Assembly (NCBI GenBank): GCA_934546745.1
Contig: CAKTDV010000003.1
Location: 1-64,000, forward strand
Reading direction: 5' to 3'
DNA length: 64,000 bases
DNA from: an uncultured Desulfovibrio sp.
GTDB taxonomy: Bacteria; Desulfobacterota; Desulfovibrionia; Desulfovibrionales; Desulfovibrionaceae
The notes below the pieces were generated by a model, which made no database searches, was not told the origin of the DNA, and saw only the letters and a program-made list of their open reading frames with translations. A program made the position numbers and the translations under genes. This document shows, piece by piece, positions 15,885 through 25,161 of this stretch (its first letter is position 1; each line of letters opens with the position of its first letter).

Positions 15885-17939
15885 ATGAAACTGACCTTGC
15901 AGAAGAAACTGCTGCTGCCCATTCTCGGCGCGCTCGTCGTGCTGACGACATGCAGCACCATGACTGTCATCGGTATTGTGACCCGTCAGCTGGAAGAGGC
16001 GTTTGACCAGCAGCTGGACGCCACCTGCCTCACGCTGCTCCGTAACGTGCGGACAACGGCGTCGGCCTATAAGACCAGTGTGTACGTCATGGCGGCCACC
16101 GCGCGCCTGCGCGCGCTGGCGGACGTGCTGGGCGGGGGGGGCGGCAACCGGGAAGAGGCCCTGCAACGGGCTCAGGACACGCTTGAGGGCTTCGGCAAGG
16201 CCTATACCAACTTTGAAAGCATCAACCTGACCGACGGGCAGGGGAATGTCATCGCCAGCAACCAGAAAGAGAGCATCGGCAAGGTGAACGTCGGCGGGCG
16301 GGCGTATTTCAAGTCGGCGATGCAGAACGACACGAACATTTCCGAGCCGCTCGTCAGCGGGGCAAACCAGCGGAAGGTCATGGCCGTCGCGTCGCCCCTG
16401 CATGACGGGAGCGGCAAGGTCGTAGGCACGGTCTATGTCACCATCCCCTGCAAGGACGTGACAGCCAACACCATCGAAGGCGTCCGCATCGGCAAGACGG
16501 GCTTTGCCTATCTTGTGGACGACAGCGGCCTGATGCTCGCGCACCCCGACGCGAACCTCATTCAAACCTTTGATGCCAGAACCACGGACTGGGGCCGCCA
16601 GGTTCTCTCCAAACCTGAAGGTTCGCTGGAGTACGTCACAAGCAAGGGTGTCAGGCGCGAGCTCAACTTCCGGCACGACACCGAGTCGGGCTGGATTGCC
16701 GTCACTTGCATGGAGCTTTCGGAAATCGACGATGCCACGGGCTACATCCGCAATGTCAGCCTTGGCGTCATGCTGGCCGGCACCCTCGTCGTGGGCCTGA
16801 TTATCTGGCTGATCGTGCGTTCCATCATCCGCGATCTGCTTCAGGGCGTCACCTTTGCGAAGGCCGTTTCCGAAGGCGACATGAACCAGAACATCACACT
16901 CCACCGCGACGACGAACTGGGCGAGCTGTTCGACGCCCTTTCCGTCATGCTCCAGCAGCTCAAGAATATGATCGCCTCAGCGCGGCAGAAGGAAGGGCTG
17001 GCCAACGAGGAATCCCGCAAGGCACAGGAAGCCATGCGGCAGGCCGAGGAGGCGGGCAGGGAGGCCCAGGCGAAGACCGGAGCCCTGCTGCGGGCGGCGG
17101 ACAGGCTTGCCAAGGTGGGTGACGCCGTATCGTCCGCTTCCGCGCGGCTTTCGGCGCAGATTGAGCAGTCGGACAAAGGCGCGGCCCAATCGGCCCAGCA
17201 GCTGACGGAGGCCGCCACGGCCATGAACCAGATGAACGCCACCGTGCAGGAGGTGGCCAAGAATTCCTCCACCGCCTCGGCGGCCTCCTCGGAAACCCGG
17301 CAAAAGGCCGAATCCGGGGCCGAGGTCGTGGAACATTCGCTGCAACGGATACAGTCCGTCCACACGACCTCCCTGCGCCTCAAGGAAGACATGGGGCAGC
17401 TCAACGAGCATACACAGGCCATTTCCCAGATTATGAACGTCATCTCGGATATCGCGGATCAAACCAACCTGCTGGCCCTCAACGCGGCCATCGAGGCTGC
17501 GCGCGCCGGGGAAGCCGGACGCGGCTTCGCCGTGGTGGCCGACGAGGTGCGCAAGCTGGCCGAAAAGACCATGGCCTCCACGCAGGACGTGGGCAACGCC
17601 ATCAAGGCCATCCAGGAAAGCGCGGCCAAGAGCTCGGCTTCCGTTGACGACGCCGTAGCCCAGATCGAGGAAGTCACCGGTCTGGCCAGCCAGTCCGGTA
17701 CGGCCTTGCAGGAAATTGTCAGCATGGCGGACGCCACCGCCGATCAGATCAACGCCATCGCCACGGCCAGCGAGGAACAGTCCGCCGCCAGCGAGCAGAT
17801 CAACCACTCCATCTTCCAGGTCAGCGACATGTCCAAACAGACGGCGGAAGCCATGGCCGAAGCCGCCAAGGCCGTCGCCGAACTGGCCGCGCAGGCAGAA
17901 ACCCTGTCGGAACTCATTCAGGATCTGAAGCAGGTGTAG
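15885..17939 (+). CDS. Methyl-accepting chemotaxis protein with a periplasmic Cache domain
   Basis: A 684-aa chemoreceptor. TM1 (about 8-32) is followed by a periplasmic double-Cache region (about 40-285, including GKVNVGGRAYFKSAM and KTGFAYLVDDSGLMLAHP, typical of small-ligand sensors), TM2 (about 296-318), a HAMP domain and a cytoplasmic coiled coil. The hairpin tip DIADQTNLLALNAAIEAARA and GRGFAVVADEVRKLAEK begins near residue 521 and contacts CheA and CheW. There is no C-terminal CheR-binding pentapeptide. AAGGAGG precedes the ATG. The ligand cannot be read from sequence. Confidence 0.95.
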   Translation: MKLTLQKKLLLPILGALVVLTTCSTMTVIGIVTRQLEEAFDQQLDATCLTLLRNVRTTASAYKTSVYVMAATARLRALADVLGGGGGNREEALQRAQDTLEGFGKAYTNFESINLTDGQGNVIASNQKESIGKVNVGGRAYFKSAMQNDTNISEPLVSGANQRKVMAVASPLHDGSGKVVGTVYVTIPCKDVTANTIEGVRIGKTGFAYLVDDSGLMLAHPDANLIQTFDARTTDWGRQVLSKPEGSLEYVTSKGVRRELNFRHDTESGWIAVTCMELSEIDDATGYIRNVSLGVMLAGTLVVGLIIWLIVRSIIRDLLQGVTFAKAVSEGDMNQNITLHRDDELGELFDALSVMLQQLKNMIASARQKEGLANEESRKAQEAMRQAEEAGREAQAKTGALLRAADRLAKVGDAVSSASARLSAQIEQSDKGAAQSAQQLTEAATAMNQMNATVQEVAKNSSTASAASSETRQKAESGAEVVEHSLQRIQSVHTTSLRLKEDMGQLNEHTQAISQIMNVISDIADQTNLLALNAAIEAARAGEAGRGFAVVADEVRKLAEKTMASTQDVGNAIKAIQESAAKSSASVDDAVAQIEEVTGLASQSGTALQEIVSMADATADQINAIATASEEQSAASEQINHSIFQVSDMSKQTAEAMAEAAKAVAELAAQAETLSELIQDLKQV

Positions 17940-17958
17940 GACGCAGCGCCGTTTCTCA

Positions 17959-18031
17959 GGGGAAAGAAGCTCCGTTGCGCGCGACCGTTCCTTTGCGGCA
18001 GGTGACGGCGCGCAACGGAGCTTCGTTCCCC
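17959..18031. repeat. Long inverted repeat between the chemoreceptor gene and alr
   Basis: A perfect 17-bp stem (GAAGCTCCGTTGCGCGC at 17966-17982 with its complement at 18008-18024) is extended by GGGGAA/TTCCCC outside a mismatch, around a 25-nt loop. No T-run follows. It may end the chemoreceptor transcript or act as a structured 5' element of alr. Confidence 0.7.
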
Positions 18032-18104
18032 GCGCACGCATCCTCTCCGGAAAACCGTCCTTTTCCCGTTCCGTCACCCAGTCCTGTCACCAAGGATGTC
18101 CGCC

Positions 18105-19238
18105 ATGCCCGCCTGCGAATTCACCCCTTCGCGCTGTCATGTGAACCTTGCCGCCCTGCGGCGCAACTTCGCCCGGCTGGGCGAGGCCGATCGGCTGATG
18201 CCCGTCGTCAAGGCGGATGCCTACGGTCACGGACTGCTGCCCGTGGCCCGCACGCTCGCCAAAGCGGGCGCGCGGCGCTTTGCCGTGGGCCTCGTGGACG
18301 AGGGCAGCACCCTGCGCGAGGCCGGCCTCTCCCAGCGTATCGTCCCGCTGCTCGGCCAGTTGACGCCCGACGACTGGCAACGTGCCCGCGCGCTGGACAT
18401 CACGCCCCTTGTCGCCTGCCTGGACGACGTGGCCCGTGCCGCCGCGCTGGCAAGTGCGGATCGCCCCTGGCGGGTGGCCCTCAAATTCGATTCCGGCATG
18501 GGCCGCCTCGGCTTTGTTCCGGAAGAAATCCCCGCCCTGCTGGATGCCCTGCGCGCCGCGCCCCTTCTGCGTCCGGCACTGGCCCTCTCCCATTTCGCCG
18601 CGGCGGACACGCCCGAAGAAGAGCCCTACACCCTTGATCAGATAGCGCGCTTCAGTGCCATGACGGACGCCGTGCGCGCCGTCTTTCCCGATATGGAACG
18701 ATCCCTGGACAATTCCGCGGGGACGCTGGCATGGCCCCAGGCCCGTTTTGAGGTCTGCCGTCCCGGCTACGCCGTCTATGGCGGCAATCCGCTGGCCGGA
18801 ACCGTCTGGAGCGGCAAGGGAGACGCGCTGGAATGGGTCATGGGCTTTTCCGCTCCCGTCCTTCAGGTGCGGCAACTGACACAGGGGCAGAGCGTCTCCT
18901 ACGGCCGCATCTTCACCGCTCCCCGCGACATGCGCGTTGCCGTACTGGGGTGCGGCTACGCCAACGCCGTGCCGCGCGCCCTTTCCAACACCCTCCCCCT
19001 CCGCCTTCACGGACGGCGCGTGCCGCAGGTGGGGCGCATCTGCATGGGCATGCTGATGGCGGATATCTCCGCGCTGGACAACGTGCGGCCCGGAGACAGG
19101 GCCTGGCTGCTGGGCGGCCCCCCCGGCCCGGACGATGCCGTCAGCCCGGACGAATGGGCGGCCCTCCTCGAAACCATCGCCTATGAGATTCTTTGCCTTG
19201 TGGGTATGACCAATCCCCGCGTCTACGAGGGGGAGTGA
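18105..19238 (+). CDS. alr: Alanine racemase
   Basis: A 377-aa PLP enzyme that makes D-alanine for peptidoglycan. The PLP lysine is in PVVKADAYGHG near the N-terminus; the second catalytic base is the Tyr in SVSYGRIFTAPRDMRVAVL, and GRICMGMLMADIS is conserved. Start at 18105 is preferred because AAGG lies 9 nt upstream; the ATG at 18096 directly abuts that site. Not obviously linked to its neighbours. Confidence 0.94.
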   Translation: MPACEFTPSRCHVNLAALRRNFARLGEADRLMPVVKADAYGHGLLPVARTLAKAGARRFAVGLVDEGSTLREAGLSQRIVPLLGQLTPDDWQRARALDITPLVACLDDVARAAALASADRPWRVALKFDSGMGRLGFVPEEIPALLDALRAAPLLRPALALSHFAAADTPEEEPYTLDQIARFSAMTDAVRAVFPDMERSLDNSAGTLAWPQARFEVCRPGYAVYGGNPLAGTVWSGKGDALEWVMGFSAPVLQVRQLTQGQSVSYGRIFTAPRDMRVAVLGCGYANAVPRALSNTLPLRLHGRRVPQVGRICMGMLMADISALDNVRPGDRAWLLGGPPGPDDAVSPDEWAALLETIAYEILCLVGMTNPRVYEGE

Positions 19239-19391
19239 CGCGCCGGGGGAGGCGGCGCACGCATCCCGCCCCGCCCGGCGGCTCCCGTCTTGCCGTAGGG
19301 ACGGATTTCTGCCATGATACGGGAAGAACGCACCCACGACATGCCTTCACCGCGAAGGCAGCGATAAAAACACAACGCAGGAGGCCCGGGC

Positions 19392-19946
19392 ATGCTCAAT
19401 CCCAAACAATGTATCCTGTACAGCGGCGGCGCTGCCGGAACGGAGCAATTTTTCGGCGCGCTGGCCGAAGGCTGGGGCATTGAAGAAGTGAACTACAGCT
19501 TTGAAGGCCATCAGAGCGAACGCAAGCGCGGCGTGCGCATTCTGACCTCCGAGGAACTCGCCCTCAAGGACGTGAGCCTCACCTACGTCTCCAAGCTCAT
19601 GAACCGCGAGTACACGCGCGCGCCCCTGTTCCGCAAGGTTCTCCAGTCCATCTGCTGGCAGGTCAGCAGCGGCAACCAGGTTATCGTCATCGGCGCCATC
19701 CAGCCCGACAACACGGTCAAGGGCGGCACCGGCTGGGGCGCGGAATTCGCCAAGATATGCAACAAGCCTCTCCTCGTCTTCGATCAGCCCCAGAACGGTT
19801 GGTTCACCTGGCAGAAGGATCAGTGGGTGGCCGTCCAGCGCCCCCGCATCGAGCACGCCCATTTTGCGGCCACAGGAACCCGTTTTCTTGAGGATAACGG
19901 GCGGGACGCCATTCAGGATCTGTTCGCCCGCTCCTTCAACCGCTAG
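19392..19946 (+). CDS. Conserved-looking protein of unknown function, Rossmann-like
   Basis: A 184-aa soluble protein that I do not recognise. It opens KQCILYSGGAAGTEQFFGAL, a beta strand followed by a Gly-rich turn, as in nucleotide-binding Rossmann or SLOG-type folds. A second element QVIVIGAIQPDNTVKGGTGWGAEFAKI and the strand PLLVFDQPQNGWFTW suggest a ligand pocket. No signal or membrane segment. GGAGG lies 7-9 nt before the ATG and codon use matches neighbours, so it is a real gene. A nucleotide or sugar-nucleotide sensor role would fit the fold but is speculation. Confidence 0.75.
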   Translation: MLNPKQCILYSGGAAGTEQFFGALAEGWGIEEVNYSFEGHQSERKRGVRILTSEELALKDVSLTYVSKLMNREYTRAPLFRKVLQSICWQVSSGNQVIVIGAIQPDNTVKGGTGWGAEFAKICNKPLLVFDQPQNGWFTWQKDQWVAVQRPRIEHAHFAATGTRFLEDNGRDAIQDLFARSFNR

Positions 19947-19954
19947 CGCCTGAT

Positions 19955-19982
19955 ATTTCAAAGATGGCGCTGTCCGCGCATG
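19955..19982 (+). repeat. Dispersed intergenic hairpin repeat, copy D
   Basis: TTTCAAAGATGGCGCTGTCCGCGC shares the extended consensus (TTTCAAAAGCGGCGCTGTCCGC) with copy B, including the trailing GCGCTGTCCGC. Confidence 0.6.
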
Positions 19983-20160
19983 GCATTCCCTGTGCCTGGG
20001 CGCGGCCGCCCACTCCCGCGTCCGCCAGAACGGCGGCGTGTGCGGCGCGACACCGCTCTGGCGAGAAAGGTTGCCCCCATCCGCGCCGCGCAGATGCGCG
20101 GCGCTTTTCCGTCCCGGCACACAAACGCCGGGCGCTTCCTGATTCCCAAGGAGACTCCGC

Positions 20161-20640
20161 GTGCTTGATTTCACAGAACAGGAACGCGCCATCCTCCGCC
20201 TTGTGCAGGCGGATCTGCCCGACAGCCTCACGCCCTATGCCGATATTGCCACGCAGGTGGGCTGCGCCGAAGAGGAGGTGATCGCCCTGCTCCACCGTCT
20301 CAGGGAGTGCGGGGCCATCCGCCGCTTCGGGGCCAGCATCAAACATCAGAAAACCGGCTGGAACCATAACGCCATGGTCGCCTGGATTGTTCCCAGAGAT
20401 GCGGACGTCGTGGAGCGCTGCGGCACGGAGGCCGCGAAGCACCCCAACGTATCCCATTGCTACTACCGCCCCAGCGCCGCCCCCGACTGGCCCTATGAAC
20501 TCTACACCATGGTGCATGGCCGCAGCGCCGGGGAGTGCGATCGCGTCGTCGCGGAGCTTGAGACCATGCTCGGCCTCCACGATCACGCGGCCCTTTCCAG
20601 CATCAAGGAACTGAAAAAAATCTCCCCAACGTATTTTTAG
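20161..20640 (+). CDS. Siroheme decarboxylase subunit, AhbA/AhbB type (Lrp/AsnC fold)
   Basis: A 159-aa protein with an N-terminal winged helix (LVQADLPDSLTPYADIATQVG) and a C-terminal AsnC-like domain. The residues around HCYYRPSAAPDWPYELYTMVHG and IRRFGASIKHQKTGWNHNAMVAW match the AhbA/AhbB/NirDLGH family, which decarboxylates siroheme to 12,18-didecarboxysiroheme in the alternative heme pathway of sulfate reducers. GTG start with AAGGAG 7 nt upstream. It is followed by hemL, supporting a tetrapyrrole role rather than transcription regulation. Which of AhbA or AhbB it is I cannot tell. Confidence 0.82.
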   Translation: MLDFTEQERAILRLVQADLPDSLTPYADIATQVGCAEEEVIALLHRLRECGAIRRFGASIKHQKTGWNHNAMVAWIVPRDADVVERCGTEAAKHPNVSHCYYRPSAAPDWPYELYTMVHGRSAGECDRVVAELETMLGLHDHAALSSIKELKKISPTYF

Positions 20641-20722
20641 AGCGGTGTCACGTTGAAAATGTGGCCGTTTTCACCGTTCCCCCCTGATGAGGGGGAGATT
20701 TCAACCCCAAAAGGAAATTTTG

Positions 20723-21997
20723 ATGAACGAAAGCGCTTCGCGCCGTCTTTTTGAAGAGGCCTGCGAACTCATTCCCGGCGGCGTCAACAGCCCCGTGCGT
20801 GCGTGCCACAATGTCCACAGCCTCCCCCTCTTCATTGCCGAAGCCCACGGCTGCCGCCTGAAAGACGTGGACGGACAGGAATATATTGATTTTGTGCTGT
20901 CCTGGGGGCCCATGCTGCTGGGGCACGATCACCCCGAAGTGACCAAGGCCATACGCGATGCCGCGGGACGCGGCTCCAGCTACGGCGCGCCATGCCCAGA
21001 CGAGGTGACGCTCGCCCGCATGGTGGTGGACGCCATGCCCAGCCTTGAAATGGTCCGCATGGTCAATTCCGGCACCGAAGCCACCATGAGCGCCCTGCGT
21101 CTGGCGCGCGGCGTGACGGGCCGCGACAAGGTACTGAAATTCATCGGCTGTTATCACGGCCATGCCGATCCCTATCTGGCCGCCGCCGGTTCCGGCGTGG
21201 CCACCTTCTCCATTCCGGGCACGCCCGGCGTTCCCGCCGCTGTGGTGGCCGACACTCTCCTTGCCCCCTACAATGACCTTGCCGCCGTGGAAACCCTCTT
21301 CGCCGCGCACGGCGAAAACATCGCCGCCGTCATCGTCGAACCTGTGGCCGCCAACATGGGCCTCGTCCCGCCCAAGGCCGGTTTTCTGGAAGGGCTGCGC
21401 GCCATCACCGCCAAGCACGGCGCGCTGCTTATCTTCGACGAAGTCATCACCGGGTTCCGCGTTTCCTACGGCGGCGCGCAGAAGCGCTTCAACATCGATC
21501 CCGATCTGACCACCTTCGGCAAAATCATCGGCGGAGGCCTGCCCGTAGGCGCGTTTGGCGGCAAGCGCGCCCTCATGGAACACGTGGCCCCGCGCGGCGG
21601 CGTCTATCAGGCGGGAACCCTCTCCGGGAATCCCCTCGCCATGGCCGCGGGCATCGCGACGCTCCGCCAGCTCAGCGCCCTTGACTACGACGCCCTTGAA
21701 CGGCGCGTCGCCGCCTTCGCGCACGAGCTCCGCCAGATCCTCGCCGCCAAGAACGTCCCCATCCAGCTGCCCACCATCGCCTCCATGTTCTGCCCCTATT
21801 TCAGCGAAACGCCCGTTGAAAACTTCGACGATGTCAAAAACTGCGATCAGGAACTCTTTACCACCTTTTACAGGCATATGCGCGCACAGGGTATCTACCT
21901 TGCTCCCTCAGCCTTTGAAACCGGCATGGTCTCCTTCGCCCACACTGACGACGACTTCTCCCGCGCCCTTGACGCCGCGCGCGCGGCGACGTTTTAG
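20723..21997 (+). CDS. hemL: Glutamate-1-semialdehyde 2,1-aminomutase
   Basis: A 424-aa PLP enzyme that forms 5-aminolevulinate in the C5 tetrapyrrole pathway. VNSGTEATMSALRLARG, GCYHGHADPYLAAAGSGV and LIFDEVITGFRVSYGGAQ are canonical, and the PLP lysine is in LTTFGKIIGGGLPVGAFGG. ATG at 20723 has AAGGA upstream. It feeds the siroheme, heme and cobalamin branches represented elsewhere in the window. A terminator follows at 22051-22090. Confidence 0.97.
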   Translation: MNESASRRLFEEACELIPGGVNSPVRACHNVHSLPLFIAEAHGCRLKDVDGQEYIDFVLSWGPMLLGHDHPEVTKAIRDAAGRGSSYGAPCPDEVTLARMVVDAMPSLEMVRMVNSGTEATMSALRLARGVTGRDKVLKFIGCYHGHADPYLAAAGSGVATFSIPGTPGVPAAVVADTLLAPYNDLAAVETLFAAHGENIAAVIVEPVAANMGLVPPKAGFLEGLRAITAKHGALLIFDEVITGFRVSYGGAQKRFNIDPDLTTFGKIIGGGLPVGAFGGKRALMEHVAPRGGVYQAGTLSGNPLAMAAGIATLRQLSALDYDALERRVAAFAHELRQILAAKNVPIQLPTIASMFCPYFSETPVENFDDVKNCDQELFTTFYRHMRAQGIYLAPSAFETGMVSFAHTDDDFSRALDAARAATF

Positions 21998-22050
21998 CGC
22001 TTCCCGCATGTAAGTTTCAAAAGCCACACCGCCCGCGCGCCGCTGAAATG

Positions 22051-22090
22051 AAAAAAACGGCCGCCCGATTGACTCCGGGCGGCCGTTTTG
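22051..22090. terminator. Bidirectional terminator between hemL and purL
   Basis: ACGGCCGCCCG and CGGGCGGCCGT form an 11-bp stem around a short loop, with A7 on the left and TTTTG on the right. It can end both the rightward hemL and the leftward purL transcripts. Confidence 0.9.
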
Positions 22091-22125
22091 TGTGCCGGGA
22101 ACGGCCCTGGTCACAGGCATATGCT

Positions 22126-25125
22126 CTACCAGTCAAGCGTGCGCTTGAAGGCGTGGACAAGATCCTCGACGGTCTCGTTAAGCACTATGGAGGAACCACT
22201 GCGGATGCTGAGGTTGCCCGTATCCGTGACGGTGCCAATTCGGCGGCAAAGCTGCCACTGGCCGAGCATATCGAGCATCATGGCGAATTCGGGCCTGACG
22301 CTCACAAGAAGGCGGCTGGCGGATTCGCTGTAAAGGAGTTCCGTGCGGGACATGGCGTCAAGGGCGGCTATGGCGTCGATATCCATGTCCGCGCCAAGAC
22401 GGCCGCCTATGCACATTTCCGCAAGAGCCACGGCAATGCCCCCGTCGGAACAGTCATGGCAGGCGGACAGGGCGCGCTGGCCGATGAGCCCGTGAACGGC
22501 GCGATAGCGCGGGAGGGCGGAGAGGACGTCCACCTGCGGCACGCGCCCTCCCCGGAGGCCCAGTTCAGCGGCGGCCTCGCTGCCCGCCATTTCGCGCCAC
22601 GTGCCGCCGAGCAGATAAATATGATCTCCGGGCTTCTTGAAGTCGGATGTCTGCGTAGCCGTTACGTTGCGGATAACGCCGATGACAGAAAACAGCACTG
22701 TGGGCGGAATGGAGATCTTTTCGCCACCGCCAGCGTAATCGTTCTTCATGGAATCCTTGCCGGAAATGCAGGGCAGGCCGAACGCCAGCGAGAAGTGCCG
22801 CAGGGCCTTGCAGGCCCGCACGAGCTGGGCCAGCTTGTAGTGGCCGTCGGGTGTTTTCTCACTCCGCACGGGGTCGCACCAGCAGAAATTGTCCACACCG
22901 GCCATGCTGTCCGGGTCGCCGCCCACGGCAACGGCATTGCGGATGGCCTCGTCCATGGCGTTGGCCATCATCCAATACGTATCGTAATCACTGAACTTGG
23001 GACAGATGCCGTGCGACACGACAAGCCCGGCATCGGATTCCAGCACCGGGCGCAGTACGCCGGCGTCGGAAGGCCCATCATGCATGACGCCCACGAGCGG
23101 CTTGACGGCGCTGCCGCCGCGCACCTCGTGATCGTACTGGCGCACGATGTATTCCTTGGAGCAGATATTGAGACGCGACAGCATACGCTTGAGAAACGCG
23201 CCCTCGTCCACCCCGGACACTTCCACGCGGACATCCTTCATGGCCGGGGCTTCCCAGACAGCCTTGAGACGCAGTTGCGGTACGCCGTCATGCATGAAGG
23301 ACATGGGCAGGGAGGCCACCACGCGGTCGCCGTAGCGCACCTCAAAAAAGCCGCTGGAAGTGTAGTTTCCAAGGGCCGTAGCCTCCACATCCATACGGTG
23401 GGCAAGGGCCATGAATTCGTCGAGTTTTGCCGGAGGCACGGCCAGCGTCATGCGTTCCTGCGCTTCGGAGAGCAGGATTTCCCACGGGCGCAGGCCGTCA
23501 TATTTGAGGGGGGCCCTGGCAATGTCGAGGACGCAACCGCCGGTGTCCTCGGCCATTTCGCCCACGGAAGAGGACAGGCCGCCCGCGCCGTTGTCGGTAA
23601 TGGCGTTGTACAGGCCCAGATCACGGGCGCGCATGATGAAATCGTACATCTTGCGCTGGGTGATGGGGTCGCCGATCTGCACGGCCGTGGCAGGAGAGCC
23701 CTCATGAAGCTCTTCGGAGGAAAAGGTCGCGCCGTGGATGCCGTCCTTGCCGATGCGGCCGCCAGTCATGACGATGACATCGCCTTCCTCAGCCTTTTTC
23801 CGCCAGCCGGGACGCCCGTTAACCTCCGTTGGCAGGATGCCCACGGTACCGCAGTAGACCAGCGGCTTGCCGAGATAGCGCTCGTCAAAAACCAGCGAAC
23901 CGTTGACCGTGGGTACGCCGGACTTGTTACCGCCATGCTCCACGCCCTCGCGCACGCCCTCAAGCACACGGCGGGGATGCAGCAGGCGGGGAGGAAGCGT
24001 TCCGTCGTGGAAAGGCGACGCAAAACAGAACACGTCCGTATTGCAGACCAGTTCCGCGCCCATGCCCGTCCCCATGGGGTCGCGGTTGACGCCCACAATA
24101 CCTGTCAACGCGCCGCCGTAGGGGTCGAGGGCCGAAGGGCTGTTGTGCGTCTCCACCTTGATGCAGGCGTCGTAGCCGTTGATGAAGGCGATGACGCCCG
24201 CGTTATCCTTGAAGACGGACTTGCAGTAATCCCTGTCGCCCATACGGGCGCGCAACAGGGCCGTGGCATCGCGGATGCAGGTTTTGTAGAGGTTGTCCAC
24301 ATCTTCCCTGCGTCCGGTTTCGTGATTCTCATAGTCAATGCGCGAGGCAAAAATCTTGTGCTTGCAGTGTTCGGACCAGGTCTGCGCCAGAACCTCCATT
24401 TCCACGTCGGTCGGGTCGCCCTGCGGCAGTCCCAGCGCCGCGCGGCGGCGGGATTCCTCCTCGCAGGAGAACTGATCACGGATGCAGTGCATTTCCTCAA
24501 GGGAGAGCGCCCAGGTATTCTCACGGCTGGCCTTTTGCAGAGCCGCATCATCCATGCCGGACAGGGGGACGGTGTCCACGACGGCGCAGGCCTCGCCGGT
24601 CACCTGCGCGGCCTGCGCGGCAAAACCGGGTTCTCTGGCCCATTCTTCCGCGCTTTTGACGCGGAAACGCTGAATCAGCGTATTGCAGAGCAAATCGCGG
24701 GCCAGTCTTTCCACCTGTTCACGGGAGAGAGGCGCGGCGGCGTCATTGGCAATACGGTACTGCACGGACGTATAGACACGCAGGGATTCACGGGGCGCTT
24801 CCAGCACCATGGCAGCCGTATCCCTGGCCGTGCGGCCTTCGTTGTCCGTCACGCCGGGGCGAAAGCCCACTTCCACAAACCAGTCGGCGGGCCACGTCAC
24901 GGGCAGGGGTTCCAGCGACGCGCATTGGAGAATGGGATCGTGCCAGACGCCTTCGGCAAGAAGGCGGGCCGCCTGCCCGTCTGTCAGACCGTCCGCGGTA
25001 TAGACCTTGATCTGACGAATGGCCGCAACGCGCAACCCCAGCGCCTTTTCAAGGTGCATGGCTGTCTTGCGCCCCTGCGTATCGGTAAGATGGGCATGAA
25101 GGCCCGTTTCCACGCGGTAAAGCAT
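22126..25125 (-). CDS. purL: Phosphoribosylformylglycinamidine synthase, PurS-PurL fusion without a glutaminase domain
   Basis: A 999-aa ATP-dependent FGAM synthase of purine synthesis. The N-terminal 200 or so residues are PurS-like (VETGLHAHLTDTQGRKTAM; QIKVYTADGLTDGQAARLL). The synthase half begins with the linker and QTWSEHCKHKIFAS, and contains VKVETHNSPSALDPYGGALTG-like and GNKSGVPTVNGS motifs; the second AIRS-like half has ISGKDSMKND and SDGGIAVALAEM. The PurQ glutaminase domain of the 1,300-residue type is absent, so a separate PurQ must supply ammonia. Last gene of the leftward operon starting near 29.17 kb. Confidence 0.93.
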   Translation of the reverse strand: MLYRVETGLHAHLTDTQGRKTAMHLEKALGLRVAAIRQIKVYTADGLTDGQAARLLAEGVWHDPILQCASLEPLPVTWPADWFVEVGFRPGVTDNEGRTARDTAAMVLEAPRESLRVYTSVQYRIANDAAAPLSREQVERLARDLLCNTLIQRFRVKSAEEWAREPGFAAQAAQVTGEACAVVDTVPLSGMDDAALQKASRENTWALSLEEMHCIRDQFSCEEESRRRAALGLPQGDPTDVEMEVLAQTWSEHCKHKIFASRIDYENHETGRREDVDNLYKTCIRDATALLRARMGDRDYCKSVFKDNAGVIAFINGYDACIKVETHNSPSALDPYGGALTGIVGVNRDPMGTGMGAELVCNTDVFCFASPFHDGTLPPRLLHPRRVLEGVREGVEHGGNKSGVPTVNGSLVFDERYLGKPLVYCGTVGILPTEVNGRPGWRKKAEEGDVIVMTGGRIGKDGIHGATFSSEELHEGSPATAVQIGDPITQRKMYDFIMRARDLGLYNAITDNGAGGLSSSVGEMAEDTGGCVLDIARAPLKYDGLRPWEILLSEAQERMTLAVPPAKLDEFMALAHRMDVEATALGNYTSSGFFEVRYGDRVVASLPMSFMHDGVPQLRLKAVWEAPAMKDVRVEVSGVDEGAFLKRMLSRLNICSKEYIVRQYDHEVRGGSAVKPLVGVMHDGPSDAGVLRPVLESDAGLVVSHGICPKFSDYDTYWMMANAMDEAIRNAVAVGGDPDSMAGVDNFCWCDPVRSEKTPDGHYKLAQLVRACKALRHFSLAFGLPCISGKDSMKNDYAGGGEKISIPPTVLFSVIGVIRNVTATQTSDFKKPGDHIYLLGGTWREMAGSEAAAELGLRGGRVPQVDVLSALPRYRAVHGLIGQRALSACHDCSDGGIAVALAEMCIGGRLGADMDIDAIAALDAMSRTELLYSESASRLLVSVRPEFAMMLDMLGQWQLCRRIGTVTDTGNLSIRSGSSIVLNETVEDLVHAFKRTLDW

Positions 25126-25161
25126 CGCTTCCTCTCGTAGGCTTGCGCAGAAGGTCTGCGG

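Noticed and set aside
22048..25140. A 1,030-codon open frame on the plus strand opposite purL
   Set aside because: It is the antisense shadow of a long GC-rich gene; no domain, ribosome-binding site or signal is visible, and purL is unmistakable.
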